NCBI RefSeq assembly: GCF_900106945.1
Contig: NZ_FNNE01000006.1
Span: 248,001-312,000 of the forward strand
Length of the DNA stretch: 64,000 bases
Source: Marinobacter mobilis
GTDB taxonomy: Bacteria > Pseudomonadota > Gammaproteobacteria > Pseudomonadales > Oleiphilaceae
Reading direction: 5' to 3'
Under the pieces are notes generated by a model. The model was not told where the DNA came from. It saw only the letters and a list, made by a program, of their open reading frames with translations, and ran no database searches. The position numbers and the translations under genes are program-made. Shown here piece by piece: positions 18,679-26,908 of this stretch (the first letter of the stretch is position 1; the number at the start of each line of letters is the position of its first letter).

Positions 18679-19161
18679 TTATTGATCCGTCAGTCCTTCT
18701 TCCTGGGCCAGCAGCAGCAAAGCATAAACACCGTTTTCCGGTAACTGGGGATCCAGGCCGTTACTGAACAGCAGCTCACGGCGCCGATCTTCGAGGGTGT
18801 GGGTGTCGAGATCCGGAATCAGCTCAGCAATCGTTGCCAGCTCAAACGGAGACTCCATATCGACCGCGTCAAAGATCCGGTCGACCAGGATCTCGTCCGG
18901 GTCGAGGCCATCGGTATAGACAATCTGGTCGGGCAGATCTTCATGGAGCGCCCGGGCCAGTTCGATCAGTGGCACACCCTGTTCGTTGAGGTACCGCAGG
19001 TCAATGTCTGGCAGGTCTTCGTCTTGCGGCAGCCAGTCATCGTCAGGGGCTATGACCACGGTCTTCATGCGCCCGTCTGCCAGGGACCAGGCGATGGCTG
19101 TGGGAAACAGGGCATCGTCAGTCTGACAGTATTCAATATCAATGAAGTGGGGGATCGACAC
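18679..19161 (-). CDS. DEDDh-exonuclease-like protein, function unknown
   Basis: A 160-residue acidic cytoplasmic protein. It begins with FIDIEY, which fits the DxE motif I of DEDDh exonucleases. A central VYTDGLDPDEILVDRIFDA fits motif II, and DTHTLEDRRREL resembles the motif III HxxxxD. The fold assignment is inference from these spaced motifs; the protein is short for an exonuclease and may not be active. The GTG start at 19161 has AGGAGA upstream. It lies back to back with the M18 aminopeptidase gene. Confidence 0.6.
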   Translation of the reverse strand: MSIPHFIDIEYCQTDDALFPTAIAWSLADGRMKTVVIAPDDDWLPQDEDLPDIDLRYLNEQGVPLIELARALHEDLPDQIVYTDGLDPDEILVDRIFDAVDMESPFELATIAELIPDLDTHTLEDRRRELLFSNGLDPQLPENGVYALLLLAQEEGLTDQ

Positions 19162-19287
19162 GGGTGTTCTCCTGACTGGGCGCGTACGGCTGCGGTGGGC
19201 TTTCCGGATCAGACCGCTTAGCCATTCTCGGTAAACGTGGCATCATGCCATACTGTTACACTGTTTTTTAGTCTGATTAGGACCACC

Positions 19288-20583
19288 ATGGCACACGTTG
19301 ATTTTAACCGTAACCTTCTTTTCTTCCTTCTCAAATCACCGACACCCTGGCATGCCGTTGCGCAAATGACACGGATGCTGGACGACGCAGGCTTTCAGCC
19401 ACTCGATGAACGGGACGTGTGGCAGCTGGAATCCGGGCGGGGCTACTACGTTGTCCGCAACGGCTCCTCGCTGGTGGCATTCCGGACAGGCAAGGAAAAC
19501 CCGGTTGAACGGGGTATTCGTATGGTTGGCGCCCATTCCGACAGCCCCTGCCTGAAAGTGAAGCCGAACCCGGAGCTGCGTCGCAAGGGCTACTTTCAGG
19601 TCGGTGTTGAGGTCTATGGCGGTGTGCTGCTGAACCCCTGGTTTGATCGGGACCTGTCGCTGGCAGGGCGCGTGACCGCCATCGACGACAATGGCGATGT
19701 GCAGGATTTGCTGATCGACTTCCGCAAGGCGATCGGATTTATTCCGAGCCTGGCGATTCACCTTGACCGTGAGGCCAACAACAGCCGAACCGTCAACGCC
19801 CAGACCGACCTGCCGCCGGTCTTGATGCAGGTGCCGGAAGGGGATGACACCAGCTTCAATGAGCTGCTGCTGCAACAGATTCATAAGGAACACCCGGATG
19901 CCGGTATAGCCCGGGTTCTTGGCTATGAACTCAGTTTCTACGATGCCCAGCCACCGGCCTTCGTTGGTTTGAATGAAGAATTTCTGGCCTCCGCCCGGCT
20001 TGATAACCTGTTGAGCTGCTTCGTGGGCTTGCGGGCGTTAATTGATAATGACGGTGCTGAACCGGCCCTGTTTGTTTGTAACGACCACGAAGAAGTGGGC
20101 AGCCTCAGTGCTGAAGGTGCTCAGGGCCCCTTCCTCAGTTCGGTATTGGACCGCTGGTGCGGATTGGAAAACCGTGCGCGAGCGATTACCCGCTCAATGA
20201 TGATTTCTGCGGATAACGCCCACGGTATCCATCCCAACTATATGGACCGCCATGATGAAAATCACGGTCCGATTATCAATCAGGGGCCCGTCATCAAGGT
20301 CAACCACAACCAGCGCTACGCTACCAATAGCCGTTCCGCAGCGCTTTACCGTTATCTCAGTGATGAACTCGGCTTGCCGCATCAGACCTTTGTGGTCCGC
20401 AGTGACATGGGATGTGGCAGCACCATCGGGCCGATTACGGCCGGGGTTCTGGGGGTAACCACGCTGGATATTGGCGTTCCCCAGTGGGGCATGCATTCAA
20501 TTCGCGAGTTGGCGGGAACCCGGGACAGCTTTATTCTGTATCAGGTAATGAAGGCGTTCATGCAGCAAGCCTCAGTCAACTGA
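19288..20583 (+). CDS. apeB: M18 family aminopeptidase
   Basis: A cytoplasmic di-zinc aminopeptidase that trims N-terminal residues from peptides. The product is 431 residues, close to the 429 of the Pseudomonas enzyme. Zinc and active-site regions are visible: GAHSDSPCLKVKPNP near residue 78, SARLDNLLSC, CNDHEEVGSLSAEGAQG, and SADNAHGIHPNY. The ATG at 19288 with TAGGA just upstream is preferred over an in-frame start at 19237. The tRNA-Asn terminator lies just past the stop. Confidence 0.94.
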   Translation: MAHVDFNRNLLFFLLKSPTPWHAVAQMTRMLDDAGFQPLDERDVWQLESGRGYYVVRNGSSLVAFRTGKENPVERGIRMVGAHSDSPCLKVKPNPELRRKGYFQVGVEVYGGVLLNPWFDRDLSLAGRVTAIDDNGDVQDLLIDFRKAIGFIPSLAIHLDREANNSRTVNAQTDLPPVLMQVPEGDDTSFNELLLQQIHKEHPDAGIARVLGYELSFYDAQPPAFVGLNEEFLASARLDNLLSCFVGLRALIDNDGAEPALFVCNDHEEVGSLSAEGAQGPFLSSVLDRWCGLENRARAITRSMMISADNAHGIHPNYMDRHDENHGPIINQGPVIKVNHNQRYATNSRSAALYRYLSDELGLPHQTFVVRSDMGCGSTIGPITAGVLGVTTLDIGVPQWGMHSIRELAGTRDSFILYQVMKAFMQQASVN

Positions 20584-20598
20584 GGCTTTCAGGCATAA

Positions 20599-20626
20599 AA
20601 AAAGCCGCTGATGGACAGCGGCTTTT
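20599..20626 (-). terminator. Terminator downstream of second tRNA-Asn (leftward)
   Basis: AAAAGCCGCTG (20600-20610) and CAGCGGCTTTT (20616-20626) form an 11-bp stem with loop ATGGA. On the minus strand a T run of seven follows. It may also stop transcription of the M18 aminopeptidase from the other side. Confidence 0.8.
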
Positions 20627-20635
20627 CGGAATAAG

Positions 20636-20711
20636 TGGCTCCCCGACCTGGGCTCGAACCAGGGACAAACGGATTAACAGTCCGTTGCTCTACCAACTGA
20701 GCTATCGGGGA
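20636..20711 (-). tRNA. tRNA-Asn (anticodon GTT), second copy
   Basis: All 76 bases are the same as the copy at 5934-6009, including the encoded CCA (20636-20638) and the GTT anticodon loop CTGTTAATC. It has its own promoter and terminator and is not linked to other tRNA genes. Confidence 0.98.
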
Positions 20712-20731
20712 ACAGCATCGATACGGCGCGC

Positions 20732-20760
20732 ATCTTAAGGGCTTAAATTCCGAAGGTCAA
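20732..20760 (-). promoter_or_regulatory. Sigma-70 type promoter of tRNA-Asn (second copy)
   Basis: On the minus strand TTGACC (20755-20760) and TAAGAT (20732-20737) are 17 bp apart, followed by the GC-rich discriminator GCGCGCC. The layout matches that of the first tRNA-Asn copy although the spacer sequence differs. Confidence 0.75.
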
Positions 20761-20855
20761 CCCTTTGAATTTATAAGAATCTAATTTATTTCCAATTGGC
20801 TGGAAAATGTGCAGTTCTGGCCGGATTTTTAAGGTGTAAGGCAGGATTTGGCAAC

Positions 20856-21857
20856 ATGATTGAGTTTGCATCTGATCCCCATCCACTCTCCACCGGGGGC
20901 GTGCAGGGCGTTGAGAGTTACCGGCCGCCGGGCTGGTTACGCAGTGGCCATCTGCAGTCGGTGTGGCCCACGCTGTTTCGCAAGGTGAGCCTGGGCGAAC
21001 CGGATCGGGAAGTTGTGACGACGCCCGACAACGACGAATTGCACCTTGACTGGTACCGGCAGGGGCACCCCAGGATTGCGGTTTTGTCCCATGGGCTCGA
21101 GGGCCACAGTCGCAGGCCCTACGTACTGGGTCTGACCCGGGCACTGCTCAGTGCCGGGTGGGACGTGATGGCCTGGAACTTCCGCTCCTGTGGTGGCGAG
21201 ATGAATCGCCAGCCCCGCTTTTATCACAGCGGCGCTACCGAGGATCTGGCCCATGTGGTGAACCTCGTGCTCAGGCAGGAATATCGGGACGTGGTGCTGT
21301 CGGGATTCAGTATGGGCGGTAACCTGACCATGTTGTACCTGGGGCAGCAGGGCGCTGGCGTGGATCCCAGAATCCGCGGTGCCGTCACCTTTTCGGTCCC
21401 GTGCGATCTGGCGGGAAGTGCCGAGGTTCTGGCCAGGCCAACGCGCAAGATCTACATGCAGCGTTTTCTGAACGACCTGTACAAAAAAATGGAGCAGAAG
21501 TCGCGACTGTTTCCGAGTCTCATTGATGTGGATGGCTTTGCCGACATCCGTTCGTTCCGTGAGTTCGATGACCGCTATACCGCACCGCTTCATGGCTTTC
21601 GCGATGCTGAGGATTACTGGGCAAAAAGTTCCTGTTTGCACCGGCTGAAAGATATCCGGGTGCCGGCACTGATGGTCAATGCCCTGGATGACCCGTTCCT
21701 GTCAGAGCAATGTTATCCGGAAAGCAAGGCGTTACTCGGGGACTGCGTCACCCTGGAGGCGCCGCGCTGGGGCGGGCATGTCGGGTTTGTGGAGCATGCC
21801 CGTGATGGTTATTACTGGTCGGAGCGCCGCGCCGTTGCGTTTCTGGATACGCTGTAG
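20856..21857 (+). CDS. YheT-family alpha/beta hydrolase
   Basis: A 333-residue serine hydrolase of the YheT/ABHD1-3 type; the substrate is probably a medium or long acyl ester but is not known. The family opening YRPPGWLRSGHLQSVWPTLF is followed by the oxyanion region LSHGLEGHSRRPY and the nucleophile elbow GFSMGGN. The catalytic Asp is probable in NALDDPFL and the His in WGGHVGFVEH. The ATG at 20856 has AGGA nine bases upstream; an earlier in-frame start at 20796 lacks support. The neighbour tesA is another esterase gene on the opposite strand. Confidence 0.9.
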   Translation: MIEFASDPHPLSTGGVQGVESYRPPGWLRSGHLQSVWPTLFRKVSLGEPDREVVTTPDNDELHLDWYRQGHPRIAVLSHGLEGHSRRPYVLGLTRALLSAGWDVMAWNFRSCGGEMNRQPRFYHSGATEDLAHVVNLVLRQEYRDVVLSGFSMGGNLTMLYLGQQGAGVDPRIRGAVTFSVPCDLAGSAEVLARPTRKIYMQRFLNDLYKKMEQKSRLFPSLIDVDGFADIRSFREFDDRYTAPLHGFRDAEDYWAKSSCLHRLKDIRVPALMVNALDDPFLSEQCYPESKALLGDCVTLEAPRWGGHVGFVEHARDGYYWSERRAVAFLDTL

Positions 21858-21906
21858 CGGTAACGGCGCACCGGCTTGCAGGTCTTTGGTCGCTTGTTTG
21901 CCGCCG

Positions 21907-22545
21907 TCAGTGGACCAGTAGTGCCTCCAGTTGTGGCCAGACATTGTCCAGCAGCGTCCCCTGGGCTTCGGTGGTGGGATGAATGCCATCCCCTTGCATC
22001 ATGCCCGCCTGGTCATAGATTCCTTTGAGAAAAAAGGGAACCAAAGCAATGTCATGGCGGTCAGCAAGGTTTGAGTAGATGTCTGCGAACAAGGCGGTGT
22101 AACGCGGACCGTAGTTGGGGGGGATCTGAATGCCGATCAGCAGGGGACGGGCGCCCGCTTCCAGCGACAGGCTGATCAGGCGATCAAGATTCTGTTCGAT
22201 GACCGGTGGGGGAAAGCCCCGAAGCCCGTCGTTACCTCCGAGTTCAATAACGACGACGTCTGGTGTGTGTCTGGAGAGCAGGTCGGGCAGGCGGCGAAGT
22301 CCGCCGTCTGTGGTTTCGCCGCTGATGCTGGCGTTGACCACCTGCCATTGCGCCAGGCCCTGTTGTGCCAGCCGTTGTCTGAGCAGTGCAACCCAGGCCT
22401 GTTCGGTCTGTACGCCATAGGCGGCACTCAGGCTGTCGCCAAGAATAAGTACCGTGTTCTGGCTGGCCTGGGCCGGGGAAAGCCCGGAAATCAGCGTTGC
22501 GGCGACAAGGAAAAGTATTCGTAATTGATCATGCAGTAGCTTCAT
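21907..22545 (-). CDS. tesA: Periplasmic GDSL thioesterase/arylesterase TesA
   Basis: A multifunctional esterase, thioesterase and lysophospholipase of the SGNH class, acting in the periplasm. A signal peptide covers about residues 1-28 (LRILFLVAATLISGLSPAQA). The catalytic blocks are LILGDSLSAAYG (Ser), the Gly block, the Asn block GGNDGLRG, and DGIHPT with the Asp-His pair. The length, 212 residues, matches E. coli TesA. It is divergent from ybbA-ybbP, an arrangement also seen in E. coli. Confidence 0.95.
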   Translation of the reverse strand: MKLLHDQLRILFLVAATLISGLSPAQASQNTVLILGDSLSAAYGVQTEQAWVALLRQRLAQQGLAQWQVVNASISGETTDGGLRRLPDLLSRHTPDVVVIELGGNDGLRGFPPPVIEQNLDRLISLSLEAGARPLLIGIQIPPNYGPRYTALFADIYSNLADRHDIALVPFFLKGIYDQAGMMQGDGIHPTTEAQGTLLDNVWPQLEALLVH

Positions 22546-22595
22546 AACTGAGTCTTTCAATTATTCCGGAACGAATTCCGGTGTCAGGAGTATTT

Positions 22596-23327
22596 GTGAC
22601 AGATTACCAGCCCGATGACGTTGTGGCATCCCGGCAAGCGGTGGCTTCCGTAATTCTGGAAGCGAGCGGCCTGACCCACAGGGTTGGGCTCGACGGCAGT
22701 GAACTCACCATTCTTAAAGACGTGAATGTGCAAATTCGGACCGCAGAGTCGGTGGCGATTGTCGGTCGTTCCGGGTCCGGAAAAACCACATTGCTGGGCT
22801 TGCTCGCGGGGCTGGATACGCCTTCAGAGGGGCGCATCACTCTGGATAGTCAGGTGATAAGTGAGCTTGACGAAGACCAGCGTGCGCGGCTTCGCGCCCA
22901 ACGGGTGGGGTTCGTTTTCCAGTCGTTTCAGTTACTGCCAGCGTTAACCGCCTTGGAAAATGTCATGTTGCCACTGGAGCTGGCCGGCCACAAAGGTGCG
23001 GATGCCAAGGCGCAGGAATTGCTTGAACGAGTGGGGCTGGGCGAGCGGCTAAGTCACACTCCGAGGCAACTCTCGGGAGGCGAGCAGCAGCGGGTCGCGA
23101 TTGCCCGAGCGTTTGCCTGCAATCCCTCGGTCCTGTTTGCTGATGAACCGACTGGCAATCTCGACAACAAAACCGGTGAAACGGTATCGGATCTGTTGAT
23201 GGCGCTAAACCGGGAGCAGGGGACGACGCTGGTCATGGTCACCCACGATGAACAGCTGGCCAGACGCTGTCAACGCCGCCTTTCCATTGAGGCCGGCGTG
23301 GTCGCGGAAATGGAGGGCCAGACCTGA
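22596..23327 (+). CDS. ybbA: ABC transporter ATP-binding protein, YbbA type
   Basis: The cytoplasmic ATPase of a LolCDE/MacB-like (type VII) transporter. It has Walker A GRSGSGKTTLLGLLAGLD, Q-loop FVFQSFQLLPALTALENV, signature LSGGEQQRVAIARAFA and Walker B VLFADEPTGNLD. The GTG at 22596 has CAGGAG five bases upstream, giving 243 residues; the in-frame GTG at 22581 lies before that site. The stop overlaps the ybbP start (TGATG). Relatives are thought to act on periplasmic or outer-membrane lipids, not to import solutes. Confidence 0.93.
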   Translation: MTDYQPDDVVASRQAVASVILEASGLTHRVGLDGSELTILKDVNVQIRTAESVAIVGRSGSGKTTLLGLLAGLDTPSEGRITLDSQVISELDEDQRARLRAQRVGFVFQSFQLLPALTALENVMLPLELAGHKGADAKAQELLERVGLGERLSHTPRQLSGGEQQRVAIARAFACNPSVLFADEPTGNLDNKTGETVSDLLMALNREQGTTLVMVTHDEQLARRCQRRLSIEAGVVAEMEGQT

Positions 23328-25813
23328 TGGTCACTGCTGGCAAGATGCTTCCGGTCTCCCGTGATATCCGTGAACGGGACGTGAGGGTCCTGATCCTGGC
23401 CCTTGTCGTTGCCGTCGCCACTGTCGCCACCATCGGTCTGTTTGCCAGCTTACTGCAGCGCACCCTGGTAACCTCGGCAAGTGCGTTCCTGGCGGCTGAT
23501 CGTCAGCTGGAGGCCGAGAATGGGCGGCCTATTCCAGAGGCCTGGTGGCAGGAAGCGGAGGCTCGTCAGCTGGAGACCGCCAGGATGGTGGAGTTTTCCA
23601 CCATGGTATTCAGCAACGAACGGTTCCAGCTGGTGTCGGTAAAAGCCGTAGACGAGGACTATCCATTACGGGGCACGGTGGAATTCCAGCCGCACCCGGA
23701 TCAGGCCCGCGCCCAGCTCAGTCATGGGCCGGGGCCGGGTGAGGTGTGGCTGAACCCAAGGTTATTACGTCTGTTGGCCCTGGATATTGGGGATAATGTG
23801 GACGTGGGTGATCTCACGCTCACCGTCACCGGATTGCTGATCCGCGAACCTGACGGAGGCTTCGGCATGTCTTCGTTGGCTCCCCGAATCATGATGCATG
23901 CGGACGATGTACCAGCCACTGGTGTGGTCCGCGAAGGCAGTCGGGTCGAATTCGTGGGCCTGTTTGCCGGGCCGGAGCCGGCCCTTGATGATTACTATCG
24001 TTGGCTTGAGCCGCAGTTACAGCCCAGCCATGAGTGGAAAAGCGTCAAGGACGGACAGGCACTTTCGCGTTCCCTGGAACGGGCAGAGCGCTTTCTCAAT
24101 CTGGGGGGCAGCCTGGCTGTGCTGCTGGCGGCGGTCGCCGTTGCTGTCGCCAGTCGGGAATATGCGCTTGGCCAGCGGGATACCGTCGCACTGCTGAAGA
24201 CTCTGGGGGTCACCGGTTCCGGTATTGCTTCCATGTACTTGCGCAAGTTGCTGGCCTGGGGCGTGGTTGGTTGTCTCGCCGGCTTGGCGATTGCACTGCC
24301 ATTGGTCTGGTTACTGTCCTATTTGCTGGCGTCCCTGTTGGAACGGCCTGTGGATTACGTACTGGATGCCCATGCCTTGTTACCGGCTTTACTGACCGCT
24401 CTGGTGGCGCTTTTGGGGTTTGCCTATCCGCCAATCCGGCGGCTGAGACGTGTTGCTGCGATGAGGGTGCTGCGAAGCGATCCGGGTGAGTCAAGCTGGC
24501 GTGCCAGCGGGGATATCGTGATTGCAGGGTTGGCGGTGTTTGGCCTGGTGTGGTTTTACGCCGGCGAGCCCATGATGGTGCTGGGGTTGTTGGCGGGCGC
24601 TTTGCTGCTGTTGTCGGTTCTGGCGGTGGTGGCCTGGTTACTGATCGCCGCGCTGCGCAAGGTCGCCGGGGGTGCCAGCGCCTGGCGGCTGGCGCTGGTG
24701 GCATTGTACCGGCACCGGCACAGTACCCTGTCACAGATTTCGGTCTTTGCCATGACCATCATGCTGGCGACGACGCTGGTGCTGGTACGCAGTTCCCTGC
24801 TGGATGACTGGCAGGGGCAGTTGCCGGTCGATGCGCCCAACCACTTTCTGATCAACATTGCGCCGACCGATGTGACGGCCGTTGCTGATTTCTGGCAGCA
24901 GCGCGGGTACCCGCTTGAATCGCTGTACCCTATGGTTCGTGGTCGACTGACCGAACTCAATGGACAGCCGGTCCGGGAGGCGGTAAGCAAGGATGCCCGT
25001 ATCAACGCACTCAACCGGGAACTGAACCTGACCTGGATGGGTGACATGCCTGAAGACAACCGTCTGGTCGCCGGCCGCTGGTTTGAGGCCAACGGCGCAG
25101 CCGGTGTTTCAGTGGAGGCCGAGCTGGCAGAAAAGCTGGGCCTGAAACTGGGTGACCGGCTTGGTTTCACGGTAGGTTCAGAGACACTGACGGAAACGGT
25201 GACCAGTATTCGGACGGTGCAGTGGGACAGCATGAAGCCCAATTTCTACATGGCGTTTCCCCCGGCCAGTGCCCTTCGAGCCATGCCGGCCACCTGGATC
25301 ACCAGTTTTTACCTGCCGGCAGCGGACAAGAATCACCTGAACGAGTTTGCCGCCCGCTTTCCCACCGTGTCGGTGCTTGAGGTTGATCACATCATCGAAC
25401 GTATCCGCGACATTGTCCGCCAGGTGACCCAGGCCATAGAAGCGATCTTGGCGCTGATTCTGGCGGCGGCATTAGTGGTGATGGCCGCGGTGGTCAGTGC
25501 TACGCTTCGCGACCGTCAGCGGGAAGGGGCGCTGTTGCGCACTCTCGGCGGCGAGCAGAGCCTGCTGGTACGGAGCACCATGCTGGAATTCGCTGTGCTG
25601 GGGTTGATTGCCGGCGTCTTGGGTGTGGCGGCCGCCGAATGCGCCGTCTGGGCGCTGCAGCAAAAGCTGTTCGACGGTGGGTTTAGGTGGCACTGGCTGG
25701 TGGTGTTGCCGGTGCCACTGATGAGTGCACTGTTGCTGGCGCTGTTTGGTCGCTGGCAACTGGCGCCGGTGCTGTCGGTGTCGCCGATGTTGCTGCTGCG
25801 TCGTCTGGAGTGA
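23327..25813 (+). CDS. ybbP: FtsX-like ABC transporter permease, YbbP type
   Basis: An 828-residue permease partner of YbbA. One membrane helix near the N-terminus (LILALVVAVATVATIGLFASL) is followed by a large periplasmic domain. Two FtsX modules follow, one with helices around residues 255-375 and a second near 700-820, with additional helices at 395-445 and 480. The last strong segments include ILALILAAALVVMAAVVSATL. The length fits the YbbP class (about 800), twice that of LolC/E. It is translationally coupled to ybbA. Confidence 0.92.
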   Translation: MVTAGKMLPVSRDIRERDVRVLILALVVAVATVATIGLFASLLQRTLVTSASAFLAADRQLEAENGRPIPEAWWQEAEARQLETARMVEFSTMVFSNERFQLVSVKAVDEDYPLRGTVEFQPHPDQARAQLSHGPGPGEVWLNPRLLRLLALDIGDNVDVGDLTLTVTGLLIREPDGGFGMSSLAPRIMMHADDVPATGVVREGSRVEFVGLFAGPEPALDDYYRWLEPQLQPSHEWKSVKDGQALSRSLERAERFLNLGGSLAVLLAAVAVAVASREYALGQRDTVALLKTLGVTGSGIASMYLRKLLAWGVVGCLAGLAIALPLVWLLSYLLASLLERPVDYVLDAHALLPALLTALVALLGFAYPPIRRLRRVAAMRVLRSDPGESSWRASGDIVIAGLAVFGLVWFYAGEPMMVLGLLAGALLLLSVLAVVAWLLIAALRKVAGGASAWRLALVALYRHRHSTLSQISVFAMTIMLATTLVLVRSSLLDDWQGQLPVDAPNHFLINIAPTDVTAVADFWQQRGYPLESLYPMVRGRLTELNGQPVREAVSKDARINALNRELNLTWMGDMPEDNRLVAGRWFEANGAAGVSVEAELAEKLGLKLGDRLGFTVGSETLTETVTSIRTVQWDSMKPNFYMAFPPASALRAMPATWITSFYLPAADKNHLNEFAARFPTVSVLEVDHIIERIRDIVRQVTQAIEAILALILAAALVVMAAVVSATLRDRQREGALLRTLGGEQSLLVRSTMLEFAVLGLIAGVLGVAAAECAVWALQQKLFDGGFRWHWLVVLPVPLMSALLLALFGRWQLAPVLSVSPMLLLRRLE

Positions 25814-25844
25814 GCCGACAGAAGCGTCGCCTATAGAGCTGGGT

Positions 25845-25874
25845 GGGCCCGTTATTCCTCAGCGGTAACGGGCC
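25845..25874. terminator. Hairpin between convergent ybbP and binding-protein genes
   Basis: GGCCCGTTA and TAACGGGCC form a 9-bp stem around an 11-nt loop, overlapping the end of the leftward gene. No T run follows on either strand, so terminator activity is uncertain. Confidence 0.4.
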
Positions 25875-26641
25875 AGAATACGGTCGAATTCGTCAGAGGC
25901 CTTTAACTCGGCCAGCGCAGAATTAAAGCGGCGGACAAAGGCTTCCATGTCCTTACGGACCATCAGGCGGAGCCCGAAGTTGCTCACCGAATGTTCTGAT
26001 GATTCGAAATTGTCGCTGAGCTGGGGGTTATTGCGGATAAGCCACTGGCCAACCAGTCGGTCGGCGATGGCGGCGTCAAAACGCTGGCTGTCGCGAAGAT
26101 AGCGGAACAGATCCAGATCGACAGAGACATCAAAGCGATCCGCCAGGCCCTGGTCAAACAGGTCTTGCAGGTAGGGATAGTGGTAGCCGAGGTGGGTGAG
26201 GAATGTCTTGGACTCGAGGTCGCTGATGGATTGAAACTCCAGTGGACTGGTTGCCAGATAGAAAAATACCTCTTCGACCGGAACAATGGCGTCGGTGAAC
26301 AGGAACTTCTCGGGCTGGTCGGTCCACTCGATAGCACGCGAGGTCGCGTCGATGTAGCCGGACTGGATCATCTGATCGACCCGCTTTCTGGGGATCTGAA
26401 TAGGCTCGAGTTCGACCCGAAGTTGCTCCGAAATATGGCTCACCACATCCCAAACGATACCGGAAATCCGGCCGTCTTCGACAATGAGGTAGGGGGGATA
26501 GCCGTTCGGGGAGACATTCAGTCGCAGTGAACGACTGGCCGCCTTGTCTTCTCCGCTGTTAGCAAAGGCCAGCGTTGGTGAAAGCAGTACTCCGGCAAGA
26601 AGCAGGCACGCTGCCAGCTTGCGCAGCATTGAGGTTGGCAT
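25859..26641 (-). CDS. Periplasmic solute-binding protein, family 3 (PBPb-like)
   Basis: An exported protein of about 260 residues. The signal peptide (MLRKLAACLLLAGVLLSPTLAFA) is followed by a bacterial extracellular solute-binding domain: LRLNVSPNGYPPYLIVEDG at the start of lobe 1, GIVWDVVSHI, a central YIDATSRAIEWTDQPEKFLFT, and a C-terminal ELKASDEFDRILARY. No permease genes flank it, so it may be an orphan sensor-like binding protein as is common in marine gammaproteobacteria. The ATG at 26641 was chosen; an ATG at 26629 (MLRKL) is also possible. Confidence 0.8.
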   Translation of the reverse strand: MPTSMLRKLAACLLLAGVLLSPTLAFANSGEDKAASRSLRLNVSPNGYPPYLIVEDGRISGIVWDVVSHISEQLRVELEPIQIPRKRVDQMIQSGYIDATSRAIEWTDQPEKFLFTDAIVPVEEVFFYLATSPLEFQSISDLESKTFLTHLGYHYPYLQDLFDQGLADRFDVSVDLDLFRYLRDSQRFDAAIADRLVGQWLIRNNPQLSDNFESSEHSVSNFGLRLMVRKDMEAFVRRFNSALAELKASDEFDRILARYR

Positions 26642-26875
26642 AGATGCGATAACCCTGAGTATCAAGGAGCGGGTTCGTGCTCCTTCAGTCTATTGGCGAC
26701 AGCCGGATTTCATCCTGAGCTCGAGTGGCCACCGGTACGGTACATGACAAAACTGGGGGCATCCGTGCGATATTCGCGCAATATATACCAATTTTTCAAT
26801 GTTTTTCAATTCGCTGAGGCGTGTCAGTCAGCGAGGAAAGGGGTGTCAGGGCGGGAAAGGCAAGAGAAGCACTGG

Positions 26876-26898
26876 CATGGGTAAGGCCCATGCCAGTG
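26876..26898 (-). terminator. Hairpin downstream of the Fe-alcohol dehydrogenase
   Basis: GGCATGGG and CCCATGCC pair in a strong palindrome that extends to ACTGGCATGGG on the leftward strand. It lies 10 bp beyond the stop codon. The following T content on the leftward strand is low (GCTTCTCTT), so it is a likely but imperfect terminator. Confidence 0.5.
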
Positions 26899-26908
26899 TA
26901 CGCGGGGA

